The translations under genes were made by a program, and so were the position numbers. Of a stretch of DNA of 54,971 bases, positions 32,521 to 42,241 are shown piece after piece. The stretch's first letter is position 1; each line of letters begins with the position of its first letter. The notes under the pieces are model-generated. The model had not been told where the DNA came from. It did no database searches and saw nothing but the letters and a program-made list of their open reading frames with translations. The DNA comes from Nocardia beijingensis NBRC 16342 (GTDB lineage Bacteria; Actinomycetota; Actinomycetes; Mycobacteriales; Mycobacteriaceae), in contig NZ_BDBC01000041.1 of the NCBI RefSeq assembly GCF_001612785.1, positions 1-54,971 of the forward strand. The letters are read 5' to 3'.

Positions 32521-34515
32521 CTAGCCGAAATACCGGTGGAACCACGCCGTCAGATCGGCTTCGGTCTTCGGGCCCGGTTCCGGATGATCGGCACGCAGCG
32601 TGCAGAAATGCCCGATGATCGCGAACTTCTGGTGGAGCAGCAGCAGGCAGCTCGGCCCGAGCGCCGAGTCGGTATTCGGATAACAGAAGTAGCGGCCGAG
32701 GACGTTGCCGTCCTGCCGCCACACATCGTCGCCCTGGTCACCGCGACCGCAGACATGGCCGGAGAACTGGCCGCGGTCCGCCTCGTACAAGTACGTCGCC
32801 GACTCCTGGTCCGGGAAGCCGTAGAACTCCGCGGCCGGGAACCCGGCCTTCGTGCCGCAGGCCAGCGCCGCGGCCACCGGACCGGGCGGCGGGTCGGCGT
32901 GGCGGCAATTGGCCGGACCGAAATCACCGGCCAGATGGTTCAGCACCGCGCGATCGGCCTGCGTGAAATAGTCCGGATCCCGGGCGAGGTCGGCGGTGCG
33001 GAATCCGAGGCGATTGCGCACGGCGGCATAGTCGCGGTAGGGCTGCTCGTCGGGGTTCCAGATGTACAGCGCGGCGGCCGGTATCCGCTCGTCGGTGAGC
33101 AGCAGCGCGGGGCGCGGCGCGGCGGGATCGTCCATCTTGCTCTCGAAGCACGCCTTGCGGCCGACTTCCACCCCATCGCGCAGCATCGGCCCGTCCGGCC
33201 CCGGCGGGTCTCCTTGGCAGCTGTGTCCTTGCAGACCCGCCAGCAACGACTGCGTGTAGCCGCGCATCTGGTCGGCGGTGCGGAAGCGCAGGAACCGGGC
33301 CACGGGATCGCTCGCCGCCGGATTCGCGGCGCAGAACACGACGGCGACGGCGGGCGCGTCGGGGTTCTCGTGCACGCAGTTCGCGCGTTTGTAGCCGGAG
33401 GGGCCGACCACCGACAGCAGTTCGACGTCTTGGCCGTTCGGCGCGCTCGCGTCCGGTACGGCAGTGCCCGTGGTCGGCCGGATCAGCTCCCAGCCGAGGA
33501 AGCCGATCGCGACGGCGAGCAGCACGACGCACAGCAGGGCGAGCACGCGCAGCAGCCGACGGCCGCGTGGCAGCCTCAGGCGGTGACCGCGGCCCGGCGC
33601 GGTCGGCCGGTCCTGCGGGCCCGCACCGGTCGGCGCTTCCGCGGCCGCGGGCGGCTCCGACGGCCCGGTGACCCGGCCCGCCACCACAGCCGCCTGCGCG
33701 GCCGCGCCGAGTTCGCCCGCGGTGCCGTAGCGCGCCTGCGGATCTTTGGCCATGCCGCGCGCGACGACGTCGTCCAGCCGGGCGGGCAATCCGGGTCGGT
33801 GCGCGTGCGGCTGCGGCGGCGGCTCGAACAGGTGCGCGGAGATGATCTGCGCTTCGGTGTCCCTGGGATAGGGCCGCGAACCGGTCAGGCATTCGTACAG
33901 CACGCAGGTCAGGGCATAGATGTCGGCGGCGGGGGTGACCGTGCGGGAATGGAACCGCTCCGGCGCCATGTAGTGGAAGGACCCGATCGCCGAGCCGGTG
34001 CCGGTGAGACTGTCCCCCGTGGCCGATTGCGCGATGCCGAAGTCCACCAGATAGGCGAAGCCGTCGGGGGTGAGCAGGATGTTGTCCGGCTTGATGTCGC
34101 GGTGCACCAGGCCGTCGGCGTGCGCGGCGTCCAGTGCCGCGGCGACCTGCCGGACGATCGCGACCGCCCGCTCCGGCTCCAGCGGCCCCTGCGCCTTCAG
34201 CAAGGCGCGCAGGCTGTCGCCGCGGACCAGACGCATATCGATGTAGAGCCGGCCGTCGATCTCGCCGTAATCGTGGATCGGGATGATGTGCGGCTCCTGC
34301 AGCCGCGCCGCGACGTGCGATTCGCGCCGGAACCGCTCCCGGAACACCGGGTCGTCGTGCAACCGCTCGGGCAGCACCTTCAGCGCGATGACGCGATCCT
34401 TGACGGTGTCGTAGGCCGCGAACACTTCCCCCATGCCGCCACGACCGATCAGGCGATCCAGGCGATACGGCCCGAATCGCGACCCCACCTCGAGCGTCTG
34501 ACGTCGCGTCGTCAT
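32521..34515 (-). CDS. Receptor-type serine/threonine protein kinase with Cys-rich ectodomain
   Basis: The 664-residue protein has a kinase domain (about 17-275; glycine loop IGRGGMGEV, K46, HRDIKPDN with D140, DFG 158-160, MAPE). A Pro-rich linker, one membrane helix (about 321-345) and a roughly 310-residue extracellular region follow. The ectodomain has ten Cys at spaced positions (for example NCVHEN, HSCQGD, NCRHAD, FCYPN), suggesting five disulfides, and is not PASTA or NHL. The ATG at 34515 has GGAGG 5 nt upstream. It is monocistronic by spacing. Confidence 0.92.
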   Translation of the reverse strand: MTTRRQTLEVGSRFGPYRLDRLIGRGGMGEVFAAYDTVKDRVIALKVLPERLHDDPVFRERFRRESHVAARLQEPHIIPIHDYGEIDGRLYIDMRLVRGDSLRALLKAQGPLEPERAVAIVRQVAAALDAAHADGLVHRDIKPDNILLTPDGFAYLVDFGIAQSATGDSLTGTGSAIGSFHYMAPERFHSRTVTPAADIYALTCVLYECLTGSRPYPRDTEAQIISAHLFEPPPQPHAHRPGLPARLDDVVARGMAKDPQARYGTAGELGAAAQAAVVAGRVTGPSEPPAAAEAPTGAGPQDRPTAPGRGHRLRLPRGRRLLRVLALLCVVLLAVAIGFLGWELIRPTTGTAVPDASAPNGQDVELLSVVGPSGYKRANCVHENPDAPAVAVVFCAANPAASDPVARFLRFRTADQMRGYTQSLLAGLQGHSCQGDPPGPDGPMLRDGVEVGRKACFESKMDDPAAPRPALLLTDERIPAAALYIWNPDEQPYRDYAAVRNRLGFRTADLARDPDYFTQADRAVLNHLAGDFGPANCRHADPPPGPVAAALACGTKAGFPAAEFYGFPDQESATYLYEADRGQFSGHVCGRGDQGDDVWRQDGNVLGRYFCYPNTDSALGPSCLLLLHQKFAIIGHFCTLRADHPEPGPKTEADLTAWFHRYFG

Positions 34516-34573
34516 CTCGTCCTCCGTGACGGGGACCCGGAGGGTGTCCGGCGCGGACCGAGCCGAACGCCTT

Positions 34574-34591
34574 CCCGGGCCGTGACCCGGG
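34574..34591 (-). terminator. Short hairpin between the PucR-type regulator and the receptor kinase
   Basis: CCCGGG and CCCGGG (34574-34579 and 34586-34591) form a 6-bp GC stem with a 6-nt loop. It lies 150 nt downstream of the regulator stop, and about 60 nt upstream of the kinase start. It may be a terminator or a leader structure. Confidence 0.3.
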
Positions 34592-34743
34592 TTCCTGCGC
34601 TCAACTGTAGAGCGCGGCGACCCGCTCGGCAGACGTATCCCGGTCGGCCGCCGATTCTTCCCGGTACCGGTCCGAGACCGACCCGCTGCGCCACGGTCGT
34701 GGCCGAGACGACTCGGTGGGTCGAGACCGGGCAGAAGCCGTCG

Positions 34744-36048
34744 TCAGCCCGGGGCCGCGGGCGGGCGGCGGTGCAGGGCGAGCTGGATTTCCAGCAGCAA
34801 GCGGTCGGCGGGGTCGTCGAGGTTCATGCCGAGGATGTCCTCGACCCGGCGCAGCCGGTAGCGCAGCGTGTTCGGATGCACGCGCAGGGCCGCGGCGGCG
34901 TCGCGCACGTCGCCGTGTTCGCGCAGGTAGGTCTCGACGCTCTCGCGCAGGCTCGCGGCGTGCTTGCGGTCGTAGTCGAGAAGTGCGACCAGCCGCGGAT
35001 CGCGCAGTTCCGCCCGTGCTCCGACCAGATCGAGCACTTCGCCGAGAAGCACCGCGGTACGCGCCTCGGCGAGGGTGGTCACCCGGCTCGCGGGCGACGC
35101 GGCCGTGCGGTCCAGAACCCGATCGACCTCGGCGCGCGCGTCGGCGACCCGGCCGAGATCCGGCACCGGACAGGCGATCGCGGCCCGCAGCGACAGCGAC
35201 CGCTTCGCTTCGAGTTGTTCGATCAGCTGCCGCGTCCAAGCGGTCACGGCCTGCGCCGATCGGTAGCCGGGCAGCAGCACGTAGACACGGTCACCGATCG
35301 CGGCGGTCACCGAGTCGGCGCGAAAAGAACTGGCGCGCAACCGCAGAACGCCGCCGAGTGCGGAGCGTTCGACGCCGGGGGCAGGCTCGTCCGCCGTGAG
35401 CGCGAAGCCGATCACCGCGGCGGGACCGGTCGACGGCAGGTGCAGCGCGTTCGCCACCGTCGCGGCGTCGACCGCCGACCCACCCGCGCCGAACAGCCGA
35501 CGGGTCAGCAGCGCTTCGGTGGTCGGCGCGTCCAGGCTTCGGGAGATCAGGCGTGCGGCGATGGCCGCGGCGCCGCGCAGGATCTCCGCCGCGTCCGGGT
35601 GGAACGGCCGATCACCCTGCTGCAGCCAGATCGTGCCGAGCATGCGCGGGGCGCGCGCGTGCGCGTCCGCCCGCTCGCGGATACCGATCACCAGCCTGCG
35701 CTTGATGCTCAATTCGTCGTGCGCGGGCACATCGACGACCTCGTCGGTGTCGCGCAACCGATCGAACACGCCCCACCGCCGCAGCAGGGTCAGGTACTCC
35801 CTCGGCCCCTCCCGGCCGAGGATCGATCGCACACGCAACTCGTCGGCGGTCTCGTCGGACGCCGAGTACGCGAGCACGTGCGACCGCGAATCCTCAATGG
35901 ACACCATCCCGCCCGCGTTGTCCGCGATCATCTGCGCCAGCGCGAACAGATCGATGTCCGCGGCGACCTCGTCCCCATCCCGGCCCACGTTTCCGTCCTT
36001 CGGCCAACTCGACAACGCACTTGCCTCATCTTTGTCCAATCGGCTCAT
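34744..36048 (-). CDS. PucR-type activator of proline catabolism (PruC-like)
   Basis: The 434-residue protein has an N-terminal GAF-like region (ADIDLFALAQMIADNAGGMVSIED), a degenerate GGDEF-like domain and a C-terminal PucR helix-turn-helix (DVRDAAAALRVHPNTLRYRLRRVEDILG). It is divergent from pruA-PRODH, the arrangement of the proline-responsive activator PruC described in mycobacteria; function here is inferred from that synteny. The frame extends upstream to a GTG at 36102, but that would overlap the pruA ribosome site, so the ATG at 36048 is preferred. No strong ribosome site precedes it. Confidence 0.82.
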   Translation of the reverse strand: MSRLDKDEASALSSWPKDGNVGRDGDEVAADIDLFALAQMIADNAGGMVSIEDSRSHVLAYSASDETADELRVRSILGREGPREYLTLLRRWGVFDRLRDTDEVVDVPAHDELSIKRRLVIGIRERADAHARAPRMLGTIWLQQGDRPFHPDAAEILRGAAAIAARLISRSLDAPTTEALLTRRLFGAGGSAVDAATVANALHLPSTGPAAVIGFALTADEPAPGVERSALGGVLRLRASSFRADSVTAAIGDRVYVLLPGYRSAQAVTAWTRQLIEQLEAKRSLSLRAAIACPVPDLGRVADARAEVDRVLDRTAASPASRVTTLAEARTAVLLGEVLDLVGARAELRDPRLVALLDYDRKHAASLRESVETYLREHGDVRDAAAALRVHPNTLRYRLRRVEDILGMNLDDPADRLLLEIQLALHRRPPAAPG

Positions 36049-36113
36049 TGTCCGGGCAGTTTTCCGGTGTTGACTTCTCCTTACCGAAAATTCATCTGCC
36101 ACCTGGAGGTCCC

Positions 36114-37751
36114 ATGGATGCCGTCGTGTCCCCGCCCCCGCCGGTCAACGAACCCGTTGGCAGCTTCGCGCCGGGCACGCCGGAACGCGAGCGCCTGCGC
36201 GCGAAGCTGGCCGAACTGGCCGCTACCCCGACGGAGGTCACGCACGTCATCGGCGGTGCGCACCGGCGCGGCTCGGGCGAGCGCGTCACGGTGGTGCAGC
36301 CGCACCGGCACGCCGCCGTGCTCGGCACGCTCACCACGGCGGGGCCGGGCGAGGTGCACGCCGCCATCGCCGCGGCGACCGCGGCGGCCCCGGAGTGGCG
36401 CGCGCTGTCCTTCGCCGACCGCGCCGCGATCTTCCTGCGCGCCGCCGACCTGCTGGCCGGGCCGTGGCGCGAAACCATCAGCGCCGCAACGATGCTCGGG
36501 CAGTCCAAGACCGCCTATCAGGCCGAGATCGACGCCCCGTGCGAGCTGGTCGACTTCTGGCGGTTCAATGTGCATTTCGCTCGCCGGATCCTGGCGGATC
36601 AACCGGTCTCGGCGCCCGGGGAGTGGAATCGGATGGACTACCGGCCGCTCGAGGGATTCGTCTACGCGATCACGCCGTTCAACTTCTCCGCAATCGCGGG
36701 CAACCTGCCCACCGCGCCCGCGCTGATGGGCAACACCGTGGTGTGGAAGCCGGCCGTCACCCAATCGGTGGCGGCGTACTGGACGATGAGGTTACTCGAG
36801 GCGGCGGGACTGCCGCCCGGCGTGATCAACATGGTGCACGGCGCGGGCCCCGAGGTGTCGGAGGTGGCGCTGGCCGACCACCGCCTCGCGGGCATCCACT
36901 TCACCGGATCCACCGCGACCTTCCGCCACCTGTGGCGCACCGTCGCCGCGAATCTCGACCGGTACGACTCCTATCCGCGCCTGGTCGGCGAGACCGGCGG
37001 CAAGGACTTCGTCGTCGCGCACAGCTCCGCGGACCCGGACGGGCTGAGCACGGCCCTGCTCCGCGGCGCGTTCGACTACCAGGGCCAGAAGTGCTCGGCC
37101 GCCTCGCGCGCTTTCCTGCCGCGATCGCTGTGGGACCGGATGGGCCGCGAATTCGTCGACCGGGTGTCCGCGCTCAGGTACGGCGACGTGACCGACTTCG
37201 CCAACTTCGGTGGAGCCCTCATCGATCGGCGGGCTTTCGACAAGAACGTCGACGCCATCGCGCGCGCCAAAGCGACGCCGGGCCTGACCATCGTCACGGG
37301 CGGCCACGCCGACGACAGAGTCGGCTATTTCGTCGAGCCCACCGTTCTGCTCGGCGACGATCCGGCCGACGACGCGTTCCGCACCGAGTACTTCGGCCCG
37401 ATCCTGGCCGTGCACGTCTACGACGATTCGGTGCGCGGCTCGTTCGAGTCCGTGCTCGACCTGATCGACCAAGGTTCGCCCTACGGCTTGACCGGCGCGG
37501 TCATCGCCCGGGATCGCGCGGCGATCGCCACGGCCACCGAGCGCTTGCGCTTCGCGGCGGGCAACTTCTACATCAACGACAAACCCACCGGCGCGGTCGT
37601 CGGCAGGCAACCGTTCGGCGGGTCGCGCGCCTCCGGCACCAACGACAAGGCAGGCTCGGCACAGAACCTGCTGCGCTGGACCTCCGCTCGCACGATCAAG
37701 GAAACCTTCGTCCCCGCGACCGACCACCGCTATCCGCACCAGGAGTTGTGA
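36114..37751 (+). CDS. pruA: L-glutamate gamma-semialdehyde (P5C) dehydrogenase
   Basis: The 545-residue aldehyde dehydrogenase-fold enzyme has the general base E293 in LVGETGGKDF, nucleophile C327 in GQKCSAASRAFLP, and the NAD-binding FTGSTATFRHLW. It oxidises glutamate semialdehyde, formed from P5C, to glutamate. The segment YINDKPTGAVVGRQPFGGSRASGTNDKAG is specific to P5C dehydrogenases. GGAGG at 36105-36109 is 4 nt before the ATG. The stop overlaps the PRODH start (TGATG), so the two consecutive steps are co-translated. Confidence 0.95.
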   Translation: MDAVVSPPPPVNEPVGSFAPGTPERERLRAKLAELAATPTEVTHVIGGAHRRGSGERVTVVQPHRHAAVLGTLTTAGPGEVHAAIAAATAAAPEWRALSFADRAAIFLRAADLLAGPWRETISAATMLGQSKTAYQAEIDAPCELVDFWRFNVHFARRILADQPVSAPGEWNRMDYRPLEGFVYAITPFNFSAIAGNLPTAPALMGNTVVWKPAVTQSVAAYWTMRLLEAAGLPPGVINMVHGAGPEVSEVALADHRLAGIHFTGSTATFRHLWRTVAANLDRYDSYPRLVGETGGKDFVVAHSSADPDGLSTALLRGAFDYQGQKCSAASRAFLPRSLWDRMGREFVDRVSALRYGDVTDFANFGGALIDRRAFDKNVDAIARAKATPGLTIVTGGHADDRVGYFVEPTVLLGDDPADDAFRTEYFGPILAVHVYDDSVRGSFESVLDLIDQGSPYGLTGAVIARDRAAIATATERLRFAAGNFYINDKPTGAVVGRQPFGGSRASGTNDKAGSAQNLLRWTSARTIKETFVPATDHRYPHQEL

Positions 37752-38710
37752 TGGCCTTCTCCGGACTGCTGCGGCCCGCCGTGCTGGCGGCCTCCCGTTC
37801 CCCGCGCATGGAGCGCGCGATCACCCGCATGCCGGCCACCAAGAAGCTGGTCGACCGTTTCATCGCGGGCGAGACCGAGGCCGACGCGGTCGCCACCGCC
37901 TCGGCGCTGCTGGGCTCCGGCCGCTCGGTGACCATCGACTATCTCGGCGAGGACACCACCGACCTCGACCGCGCCCGCGGAACCGTCGCGCACTACCTGC
38001 GGCTGCTGTCGGCGCTGGCCGAACTGCGCGCCGTGGACAACCCTCCGGTGCCGCAACTGGAAGTGTCGCTGAAACTCTCCGCGCTCGGCCAGTCGCTCCC
38101 GCAGAACGGGTACGCCATCGCCAGGGAGCACGCCTACGAGATCTGCACGGCGGCCAAGGCCGCCGGGGTCTGGGTCACCGTGGACGCCGAAGACCACACC
38201 ACCACCGAGGCGACGCTGTCGATCGTGCGCGAACTGCGTGTGGATTTCCCGTGGCTCGGCACGGTCTTGCAGGCCTATCTCAAACGCACCGAGGAGGACT
38301 GCCGCGCCTTCGCAGGCCCGGGTTCGCGAATCCGCTTGTGCAAGGGCGCCTATCGCGAACCCGCGTCGGTGGCCTATCAGAGCCGCTCCGCGGTGGACGA
38401 GTCCTACCTGCGGTGCCTGCGGGTGCTGATGGAGGGCAAGGGGTACCCGATGATCGCCACGCACGACCCCGCGCTGATCGATGCGGCGCTGCGCCACGTG
38501 CGGGAAAGCGGCCGCAAATCCGGCGACTTCGAGTTCCAGATGCTGCACGGCATCCGCGACACCGAACAGCGCCGCCTCGCCGGAGTCGGCCACACGCTGC
38601 GCGTCTACGTGCCCTACGGAGACCAGTGGTACGGCTACTTCATGCGCAGGCTGGCCGAGCGCCCGGCGAACATCGCGTTCTTCCTGCGCTCCCTCGGCCG
38701 CGACCGCTGA
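37751..38710 (+). CDS. pruB: Proline dehydrogenase (PRODH)
   Basis: The 319-residue FAD enzyme has a TIM-barrel with LEVSLKLSALGQ, VTVDAEDHTTTEATL, RLCKGAYREP, FEFQMLHGIRD and the end motif YVPYGDQWYGYFMRRLAERPANIAFFLRS, all PRODH landmarks. It oxidises L-proline to P5C, passing electrons to the respiratory chain. As usual in actinobacteria it is separate from the P5C dehydrogenase rather than fused as PutA. It overlaps pruA by 1 nt. Confidence 0.95.
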   Translation: MAFSGLLRPAVLAASRSPRMERAITRMPATKKLVDRFIAGETEADAVATASALLGSGRSVTIDYLGEDTTDLDRARGTVAHYLRLLSALAELRAVDNPPVPQLEVSLKLSALGQSLPQNGYAIAREHAYEICTAAKAAGVWVTVDAEDHTTTEATLSIVRELRVDFPWLGTVLQAYLKRTEEDCRAFAGPGSRIRLCKGAYREPASVAYQSRSAVDESYLRCLRVLMEGKGYPMIATHDPALIDAALRHVRESGRKSGDFEFQMLHGIRDTEQRRLAGVGHTLRVYVPYGDQWYGYFMRRLAERPANIAFFLRSLGRDR

Positions 38711-38875
38711 GGGTCGGCCGCGAGCCTGAACCGCTCACCAGGATTGGCATGCCTTTCGCCGTCACGTACGACGCAACGCGACCATACTGGCGGAACCTAC
38801 GGTTTCGAGCGAAGCGAGACCGAGCATCCGCCGTTCGCGGCGACGCAGTCGCGGCAAATTCAACACAGGAGTCAC

Positions 38876-40321
38876 ATGTCGCTCGCGCAGTTACGAGCCC
38901 AGATGACGCGCCGCAAGCCGCTCGGCGAGGTCGAGGACGGAACCGCCGCGGCCGACGAGCAGTTGTCGCGGTCGCTCGGCCTCTGGCAGCTCACCGCGAT
39001 CGGTGTCGGCGGCATCATCGGCGCGGGCATCTTCACCCTGGCCGGCGCGGTGGCGCACAAGGTCACCGGGCCTTCGGTGCTGATCTCGTTCCTCATCGCG
39101 GGCGTGGCCAGCGCCGCCGCCGCGCTGTGTTACGCCGAGTTCGCCGGGATGGTGCCCAAGGCCGGGTCCGCCTACACCTACGGATACGTGTCGCTCGGCG
39201 AGATCGCGGGCTGGTTCATCGGCTGGGATCTGCTGCTGGAGTACGTCGCGGTCGCGGCGGTGGTGGCGATCGGCGTCTCCGGTTACTTCAAATTCCTGCT
39301 CGAGCAGGTCGACATCGCACTGCCGGATTGGATGCTCGGCGCGGCGGGCACCGGCGAAGGCCATGTCGTCGACGTGTTCGCCATGGTGTTCTGCCTCGGC
39401 ACGGCCTGGCTGCTCTCGCGCGGCATCCGCAGCGTCGGCCGGTTCGAGACCGTCGCCGTCGGCCTCAAGGTCGCCCTGGTCGTGCTGATCATCGCGCTCG
39501 GCGTGTTCCATATCGACAGCGCCAACTACACCCCGTATTTCCCGTTCGGCACGGGCGCGGTGTGGACCGGCGCGGCCACTGTCTTCTTCGCCGTGTTCGG
39601 CTACGACGCGATGAGCACCGCCGCGGAGGAGTCCACCGAGGGCAAGAAGCATCTGCCGAAGGCGATCATCTACTCGCTGGCCATCGCGATGGTTCTCTAC
39701 GTGCTGGCCACCCTGGTGCTCACCGGCATGCAGAAATATACGGAGATCAGCCCGACCAGCGGGTTCTCCACCGCGTTCGAGTCGGTCGGGCAGCCGGGCG
39801 TCGCCAACATCATCGCGATCGGGGCCATCATCGGCATCGTCACCGTGGTGCTCACCTTCATGCTCGGCGTCACCCGCGTGTGGTTCGCCATGAGCCGCGA
39901 CGGGCTCCTGCCGGAGTGGTTCGCCAAGACCCATCCGGTCCGCAAGGTGCCCACCAGGGTGACCTGGATCGTCGGTATCGGATCGGCGCTGATGGCCGGG
40001 CTCCTGGACATCACGGTGGTGGCCGAGCTGACCAATATCGGCATCCTGATGGCGTTCATCGTGGTGTCGGTGGCCGTGATCGTGCTGCGGCGTACCCGTC
40101 CCGACGAGCCGCGCGAGTTCCGCCTGCCGTTCATGCCGGTGGTGCCGCTGATCGGCATCGGATTCTCGGTGTATCTGATCTGGTCGCTGCCGTGGGAGAC
40201 CTGGGCGCGTTTCGTGATCTGGCTGGTCGCCGGCCTGATCGTCTACTTCACCTACTCGCGCACCCATTCCAGGCTCGAGCGCGCCCGGCCCGCGGCTGCG
40301 GAAGACCCGGCGAACTCCTGA
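38876..40321 (+). CDS. APC-superfamily amino acid permease
   Basis: The 481-residue membrane protein has about 12 helices and the APC signature GVGGIIGAGIFTLAG in helix 1 and FGYDAMSTAAEES in helix 6. This places it with the cationic amino acid transporter (CAT/YfnA-like) branch. The ATG at 38876 has AGGA 5 nt upstream. It follows the proline catabolic genes by 165 nt, so it might feed substrate to them, although CAT-branch members usually carry other amino acids. Confidence 0.9.
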   Translation: MSLAQLRAQMTRRKPLGEVEDGTAAADEQLSRSLGLWQLTAIGVGGIIGAGIFTLAGAVAHKVTGPSVLISFLIAGVASAAAALCYAEFAGMVPKAGSAYTYGYVSLGEIAGWFIGWDLLLEYVAVAAVVAIGVSGYFKFLLEQVDIALPDWMLGAAGTGEGHVVDVFAMVFCLGTAWLLSRGIRSVGRFETVAVGLKVALVVLIIALGVFHIDSANYTPYFPFGTGAVWTGAATVFFAVFGYDAMSTAAEESTEGKKHLPKAIIYSLAIAMVLYVLATLVLTGMQKYTEISPTSGFSTAFESVGQPGVANIIAIGAIIGIVTVVLTFMLGVTRVWFAMSRDGLLPEWFAKTHPVRKVPTRVTWIVGIGSALMAGLLDITVVAELTNIGILMAFIVVSVAVIVLRRTRPDEPREFRLPFMPVVPLIGIGFSVYLIWSLPWETWARFVIWLVAGLIVYFTYSRTHSRLERARPAAAEDPANS

Positions 40322-40429
40322 CCCGTCGGGCGGTCCCCATTGCGGAACCGTCGCTGGAGTGCATACGGTCGAGAGCGTCGGCATCGGCGACAGCCGCGTC
40401 GTCGCGCGGCTCGGAAGGAGCGGTGGCGG

Positions 40430-41839
40430 ATGGATCTGCGGGAGGTCGTGTCGGCGGGTGTGCTCGAACAGCGCGAGTTGCTGGCTCAGGGCGCCCTTTC
40501 GGCGGAGCAACTGGTCGAGGCGACACTCGACGAAATCGATGCGGCGGCGGATCTCGGCGCCTTCACCCATGTCCTGCGCGAAGAGGCCAAGGCGGCGGCC
40601 GTCGAGCGGGACCGCGAGCGGGCGGCGGGCGAGACGGTCGGCCCGCTGCACGGGATTCCGGTCGCGGTAAAGGACGAGTTCGACGTCGCCGGCGTGGTGA
40701 CCACCTTCGGCACCAGGGCGAACGCCACGCCCGCCGTGGCGGACGCGGAGGTGGTGCGCAGGCTGCGGGCGGCCGGGGCGATCATCGTCGGCAAGACGGC
40801 GATGCCGGAATTCGGGCAGTGGCCCTTCACCGAATCCAGCACCTTCGGCGTGACCCGCAACCCGTGGGACCGGAGCCGCTCCGCGGGCGGATCGAGCGGC
40901 GGGTCCGCCGCCGCGGTGGCGGCCGGACTGGTGCCGGTCGCGCTGGGCGGTGACGGCGGCGGGTCGATCCGGATTCCGGCGGCGTGCTGCGGATTGTTCG
41001 GCCTCAAACCGCAACGCGGGCGCGTGCCGATCGCCCCGAACGAGCACCTGTGGTGGGCGCTGGGCGTCGCCGGGCCGTTGACCCGTGGCGTGCTGGACTC
41101 CGCCGTCGTCTACGACGTCATTCGCGGCAGCACCCCCACCGACCGATTCCGCGCGCCGGAACCGGCTACCTCGTTCGAGGCTGCGGCGCGTGAACCGGCC
41201 CGGCCGTTGCGCATCGGCTACAGCACCAAACCGCACGCCCTGATGGTGAAACTCGATCCGCAGCACGTGCGCGCCATCCGCGACACTGCGAAGCTGCTCA
41301 CCGAACTGGGCCATACGGTGTCCGAGATCGACCTGAGCTACCCGGATTCCATGCACGCGTTCTTCCCGCAGTTCTTCGGCGGGGTGCGCGCCGAACTGGC
41401 CGAGATCGATCATCCGGAGTTGCTCGAACGCCGCACCAAGCAGACGGTCGCGGTCGGCGCGTGGGCGCGCAGGCCGGTCGTCGAGTGGGCGATCCGGCGC
41501 GGCCAGGCGTTGACGCGCAAGATGGACCGCGTCTTCGCCGAATGCGACCTGCTGCTGACACCCACCATCGCGATCCGCCCGCCGCGCCTCGGCGTGCTCG
41601 ACGGCGCGAATACGGTCCGGGCCCAGCTCGCCTCCATCCCGATGGTCGCCTACACCGAGCTGTGGAACGTCACCGGCCACCCCGCCGCCTCGCTGCCCGC
41701 CGGCGTCGGCGACGACGGCCTTCCGCTGTCGGTGCAGCTGGTCGGCCCCACCAACGGTGAGACGGCGATTCTCCCGATCGCCGCGCAGCTCGAGCAGGCG
41801 CGCCCGCATCCTCGCCCGGCGGGCCTCTCGAACCGCTAG
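40430..41839 (+). CDS. Amidase (amidase signature family)
   Basis: The 469-residue enzyme has the amidase-signature triad: K81 in IPVAVKDEFD, S155 or S156 in SAGGSSGGSAAAVAAG, and S179 in GGDGGGSIRIPAACCG. The family hydrolyses linear amides; specificity cannot be read. The ATG at 40430 has AAGGAG 9 nt upstream. It starts 108 nt after the permease in the same direction and could be co-expressed. Confidence 0.92.
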   Translation: MDLREVVSAGVLEQRELLAQGALSAEQLVEATLDEIDAAADLGAFTHVLREEAKAAAVERDRERAAGETVGPLHGIPVAVKDEFDVAGVVTTFGTRANATPAVADAEVVRRLRAAGAIIVGKTAMPEFGQWPFTESSTFGVTRNPWDRSRSAGGSSGGSAAAVAAGLVPVALGGDGGGSIRIPAACCGLFGLKPQRGRVPIAPNEHLWWALGVAGPLTRGVLDSAVVYDVIRGSTPTDRFRAPEPATSFEAAAREPARPLRIGYSTKPHALMVKLDPQHVRAIRDTAKLLTELGHTVSEIDLSYPDSMHAFFPQFFGGVRAELAEIDHPELLERRTKQTVAVGAWARRPVVEWAIRRGQALTRKMDRVFAECDLLLTPTIAIRPPRLGVLDGANTVRAQLASIPMVAYTELWNVTGHPAASLPAGVGDDGLPLSVQLVGPTNGETAILPIAAQLEQARPHPRPAGLSNR

Positions 41840-42211
41840 TCCGACCTGCGCGACATCGCGCCGGAATTGAAAGCACCGGCTCCGGCGACGCACGCCGTGA
41901 GCGCGCCCGAATGCGCGGCCCGGTTCGCGCTCGGCGTCGCGCCGCACCGTCCCCACCGGTATGCGCAGCCGCATGCCGCGAGTGGCCATGCCGCGCGCCG
42001 ATCGGGGGGTTCGTACCGCGTCTTGGTCGGCCGTCCGCGCCGCATCATGAGCGGTCCTCCGCGCCGCGCTTTGATCGTTCTCCGATCTGCGCGGCCCGAC
42101 TCTTTTATCGACTTCGTCGACGTGGTCCGCCGCACCGTGGAAGTCACCGCCCTCGGGCTCCTCGCGCGCCGGGGAGAACCGACACCCACTGCTACCGCCT
42201 GATGTTGCTCC
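41840..42211. other. Gap after the amidase with no recognisable gene
   Basis: About 370 bp. Open frames on both strands (for example 41867-42202 rightward) have Arg/Ala/Pro-rich products, no ribosome site and no family resemblance. It may be decayed sequence connected with the neighbouring dioxygenase remnant. Confidence 0.4.
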
Positions 42212-42239
42212 GGATGCCCGTCATGAACGACGGGCATCC
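42212..42239. terminator. Perfect 11-bp stem hairpin next to the gentisate dioxygenase remnant
   Basis: The arms GGATGCCCGTC and GACGGGCATCC enclose the loop ATGAAC. It abuts the end of the dioxygenase remnant exactly where homology stops, so it may be a terminator or a small mobile palindrome. Confidence 0.45.
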
Positions 42240-42241
42240 CG

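Noticed and set aside
38891..41989. Very long antisense open frame opposite the permease and amidase genes
   Set aside because: Composition is His/Arg/Gln-rich as expected from reading GC-rich genes on the other strand; well-supported genes occupy the same DNA. The same applies to 50146-53349 (leftward) and 32164-36726 (rightward).
41867..42202. Open frame of 111 codons between the amidase and the dioxygenase remnant
   Set aside because: Arg/Ala/Pro-rich product, no ribosome site and no recognisable family; typical GC-bias frame.
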